Origin: Nosema muscidifuracis
Taxonomy: Eukaryota > Microsporidia > Nosematidae
DNA: 64,000 nucleotides
Reading direction: 5' to 3'
Assembly (NCBI GenBank): GCA_028335825.1
Contig: JAIOKI010000012.1
Location: forward strand, 124,001 to 188,000
Each line of letters opens with the position of its first letter. Positions within the stretch are counted from its first letter, which is position 1. Made by a program: the position numbers and the translations under genes. Below the pieces are notes generated by a model. The model worked only from the letters and a program-made list of their open reading frames with translations. It did no database searches and was not told the DNA's origin. Of this stretch, positions 60,501 through 64,000 are shown piece by piece.

Positions 60501-63500
60501 GTAGAGACTAATTGTAAATAATAAGATAAGTCAAAAATACATTCAAAATCACAGCAGATAGTATTTATGAGCTAGAATTAGATGTTAAATACAATATTTG
60601 TAAAACAGAGACAGAAAGTATAAATTTAAATACAGATGGTGTGATTATTAATTGGCAAAATGAGGCTTTATTTTCAAGCAAACAGAATAATAAAATTACA
60701 AAGATTGATAAAAAAAAGTCATATGTGTTTCCATAAAAAAATCATATGCCTCGTTTTCTTAGATAAATTCAATGTTAAAGAAGGACAATATAAATTTTCT
60801 CAAAGTATTAGGAAGTTAGTTAAAAAACTAAAATTAAGGAAAAGCTAGTTGCAGCTGTTTTTAAGTGTGAATGTCGACTATATAAAATTAGCATCAAAGA
60901 CTAAGTCCTGTTTTTCAGAGTAGTAATACAGTAAAATTAAAGAGACAAATAGCATTGTTGAAGAAATTCTAATCTAAAAAATGTAAAATCTTTCAGTAAG
61001 AGATAAAAGTAATGAGAAGGCTAAATAAATAATATCGCTAAAGAAGATTTGCAGAATATAAAATTGCACCACTGAGATACCAAGAGTATGAAATAAAATA
61101 AAAAGTTTATCTTTATTAAATTCTTATTCATTCTCTTAAGTTATTCTCTAAGTATTTATTGGTTTTACGTCATGTGTGGCATTTCATAAGTAAATTTTAT
61201 TCACCTATTTCTATTTCCAAAAAAAGTTCGTGAACATATGAAATGACTTTAATATTCTCATTGAAAAAATAAATTATTAAAAATGCTTTAACAGATTTTA
61301 AAATAGCAATAACCAAGAGTTTTGAAAATAAAATTGAAATATTAATACACGTTTTTAGATTAAAGTTCAGCTATATATAGTTGAGACATTCTATATTATA
61401 TAATAAGTTCTAAAAGTAATAGTCAGAACCAAAATCCTCAATATAGTAATGCCATCCGTTAATCTTATAATATATAATGTGAACATGAAAATGAAGAAAG
61501 ACAACGCTTGTTTAAAGAATAAGATCGAAAGTGTAAGTTTTAGAGATACTGCTCTTTAAAAATATTCCTAGTTTATTTTAATTATTATATAAATAATGAG
61601 AAATAAAAAAGAATAAAACAAAGAAAAGAAAACAGCGATATTAAAATAAAAGATCTGTGTTTACCAAAGTAGGTAGACTCCAGTTTAGAATGACATTTGG
61701 TCTGTTTAATTACAAGATGTAAATAGAAAAATATCTAAAAAGTGTATGGTGTAGAATATGAAAATCGAAATCGGTAAAAAAAAAACATTTTGCACGAATT
61801 AAAAGAGCATATTTACTTTCATGTTTTATAATTATCAGATGAAGATCAGATTTATTATTTTATCTGCAAGTCTGATTTACTGGCGCTGTATAAGCACTTC
61901 AAGATAATAAGAATTAAAAGAAATTTCACTGTGACATTTAAAATGTGGAAAGAGTTTGGAGGCGATGTGAGATTATATGAATTTATAAACCATGAGAGAT
62001 ACAAACGGTATCAAATTTTGTTGAGAATTAAAAGTAAAAGCTTGATGAAAGAAATTTAGATGATCGATAAAAATAAGGATATGAAAATAGAATCTTAAAA
62101 TGATAAAAAGTATAAAAAAATTGCAATTGATGTCAAACTATTTTAGTATTAAATTATGTGATATTGATAGAAATATTGTAAAATATATGTGATCTAGTAT
62201 TTAATTTCAGATCCAAATTTGATACACTCGAGAGCATTTTAAGTTTGAATTTATCATTAAGTATAAATTTCACATTATTAATGCAATAATATATACAAAG
62301 CTAAGTCTAATAATAAAAAGCAGTGTAATGTGAACAATTGAATGTTCATAAGGTTAAATTACTTACAGTATATTCTTTATTATATGATAGTAATTACAAG
62401 AAATGATTTCCAACTTCTCAACTAATTTATAAAAGTAACTATGGCAAAAGAAGTTATAAGTGCGTGTTTGAGTTGCAATAATTTGGATCTATATATAATT
62501 TTTGGATTAAAGAAGTCAAGTGAAAGTTTTTTCTGTAAAAACAAGAAAAGATTTAAAAAGAGGTTGTATATATGAGATTGATTTCTGTATTCAGTAATAA
62601 TGAATCACATAATAAAATCGATTCTTAATTATACAATGTAGTTGGTAATATAAGAAAACTAGCAACTGAAGGAGGACAATTTTGATAATTTCATGTACTC
62701 TTTATATAATTGAATTCAAGCTGATTGTTCTAAATGCTAACCTTTTTAACTTGATGTTGAATTGTTACAATTTACATATCCTGAGATTTGTGGAAAATAA
62801 TAAAGCAATATTTAATATACCAAGTGATAATTCGTGCAATATACAGTATAAAACCTAAAATAATGATTTTCAGCAGAAATTATACTAATAAGTTGAATTA
62901 GGTTTCTAGAATATTTAGTTCATTATTTTTAGATTAACAAAAAATTACATTTGTAGAATCTTATGAAAAGGTGAATAGGTCACATTTGATATATCTGACC
63001 GATAAAAAAGAACTTATATTATAACAGTAATTAATTAATTATGCGGGTACTTGTTCTGGGGTTATAAGTTTATGAAATAAATTAAAATTAAATAATTAGA
63101 CCAATCAAAAGAATCTGAGTAAAGAAATAGAAAGCTGTGCCAAAGAAAAAATGTAAAAGTCTAATACATTACGCATTTTTATCATTTTTCAGATGGTGTG
63201 GTGGAAAGACTTAGTAGAAGTATGCAAGAGGATGCCTATTAGGATAAAAATTAATAAAGTTGTAATTTGTATAACAATGCATTCCATTCAAAAATATGAA
63301 TAGCATCTTTGATACGCTGATCTCGTAAAAAGTAAAGCAGGAGCAATTTGAAGAAATGAAAAATTAATAAACGAAAAACAATAGAAGAGATGAATTTATA
63401 TTTAAAAAGAAGAATATGGTGATCATTAAGACGAAAACATATGTAACTAAATACAAGATGCAATGAATAGTTACGTGTATATTAGGAAAAAATGCTTACA

Positions 63501-64000
63501 GTGTGAGTATAGGAAAATGATGATCGAGAGATATGCTTCTCAACTAAATCTTATAGTAGCAGATAATTTTGAGTGAGGTGCTGTTGGTTTAAATATAAAA
63601 TATTTATACCCAGTATATAATTATCAAAATGTTCATAAATAATATACGGTATGGATTTTATGACTAAATTTCTTTTTTACTCTCTCACACACTTTTGAAA
63701 AAGTAATAATTTTATAGTATCTAAAGTTTAAATTCGATTAAAAAATATTACTTATAATGAAAAGTTGTTGATAAAGTTTTATTTTAACAAGAAATTCTGA
63801 AATTTCCGATGTGCATTAAGTGTTTTAAACCAAAGACTTATATAAATATTGTTGTTATCTCAGGAATAACAAAAAATATCGAATTACTCCAGTTTACTCA
63901 AATGAAGTTTTTTTCATCATGCACATCTAAGCGTAAAATAACTTTTTATTATATTATGCATGTGGAGCAAAGATAATTCAAATCGATACTTGGCCATGGA
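60501..64000. other. Gene-free block, A-rich on the plus strand
   Basis: No supported gene. A exceeds T on the plus strand, opposite to 54.9-58.1 kb. Short open stretches with coding-like residue mix occur (about 60529-60735 and 61832-62059), but none has a start signal or a recognisable motif, and open runs of this length are expected by chance in several kb. Possibly old coding DNA; origin unknown. Confidence 0.4.

Noticed and set aside
58538-60848. Open frames of 62-100 codons in the distal desert.
   Set aside because: No start signal, no recognisable motif, and lengths within chance expectation.

Overview
The window comes from a microsporidian nuclear genome of the AT-rich, expanded kind. 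The rRNA unit is the best evidence. The small-subunit rRNA is only about 1.24 kb and opens with CACCAGGTTGATTCTGCC. The large-subunit rRNA is about 2.5 kb, and its 5.8S-like part runs straight into the LSU with no ITS2. Most protein genes have a run of three or more C (typically TACCCC or ATCCCT) within about a dozen bases of the ATG, the well-known microsporidian start-site signal. The proteins are short versions of eukaryotic families and no introns are needed. Long AT-rich spacers, tandem repeats and a full-size LINE argue against a compact Encephalitozoon-type genome. I cannot name the species.

Layout. At 0-15.6 kb there is a partial Ser-rich protein, a membrane-anchored hypothetical, tRNA-Leu(UAA), ribosomal protein eS1, a WD-repeat protein (probably U3 snoRNP), a polytopic membrane protein with a Lys/Glu-rich tail, proteasome beta-7, a SWIM-finger protein related to MULE/FAR1 transposases, an amino-acid transporter and ITP pyrophosphatase. 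At 15.6-23 kb there is an RNA island: 5S rRNA lies between two copies of a ~700-bp block that each hold the same strongly folded RNA (~350 nt), and one small hypothetical gene lies nearby. At 23-44 kb there is an ordinary gene-rich stretch: thymidylate kinase, U-box E4 ligase, alpha/beta hydrolase, SWIB chromatin remodelling subunit, pyruvate dehydrogenase E1-beta, eIF1A, an Arp8-like protein interrupted by an in-frame TAG, a Mis12-like kinetochore protein, a TMEM33/Pom33-like protein, eEF1A, a KRE2-type mannosyltransferase, Spo11, valyl-tRNA synthetase, a second actin-related protein and Dol-P-Man synthase.

At 44.3-50.25 kb lies a LINE with two complete overlapping reading frames, in the same orientation as the rRNA genes and just past the LSU 3' end. 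The rRNA unit (LSU, ITS, SSU, all minus strand) occupies about 50.3-54.2 kb. From 54.2 to 64 kb I find no convincing gene. The first few hundred bases are G-rich; after them one block is T-rich and a later one A-rich on the plus strand, as if made of decayed coding DNA.

Themes. Three chromatin proteins (SWIB, Arp8-like, Arp) lie within 16 kb. Two protein-mannosylation genes (KTR, DPM1) lie within 8 kb. Short tandem duplications repeatedly overlap gene ends, copying start regions (Mis12-like), upstream regions (thymidylate kinase) or 3' ends (hydrolase, Arp8-like). I saw no CRISPR array, no defence island and no recognisable virus-like element.
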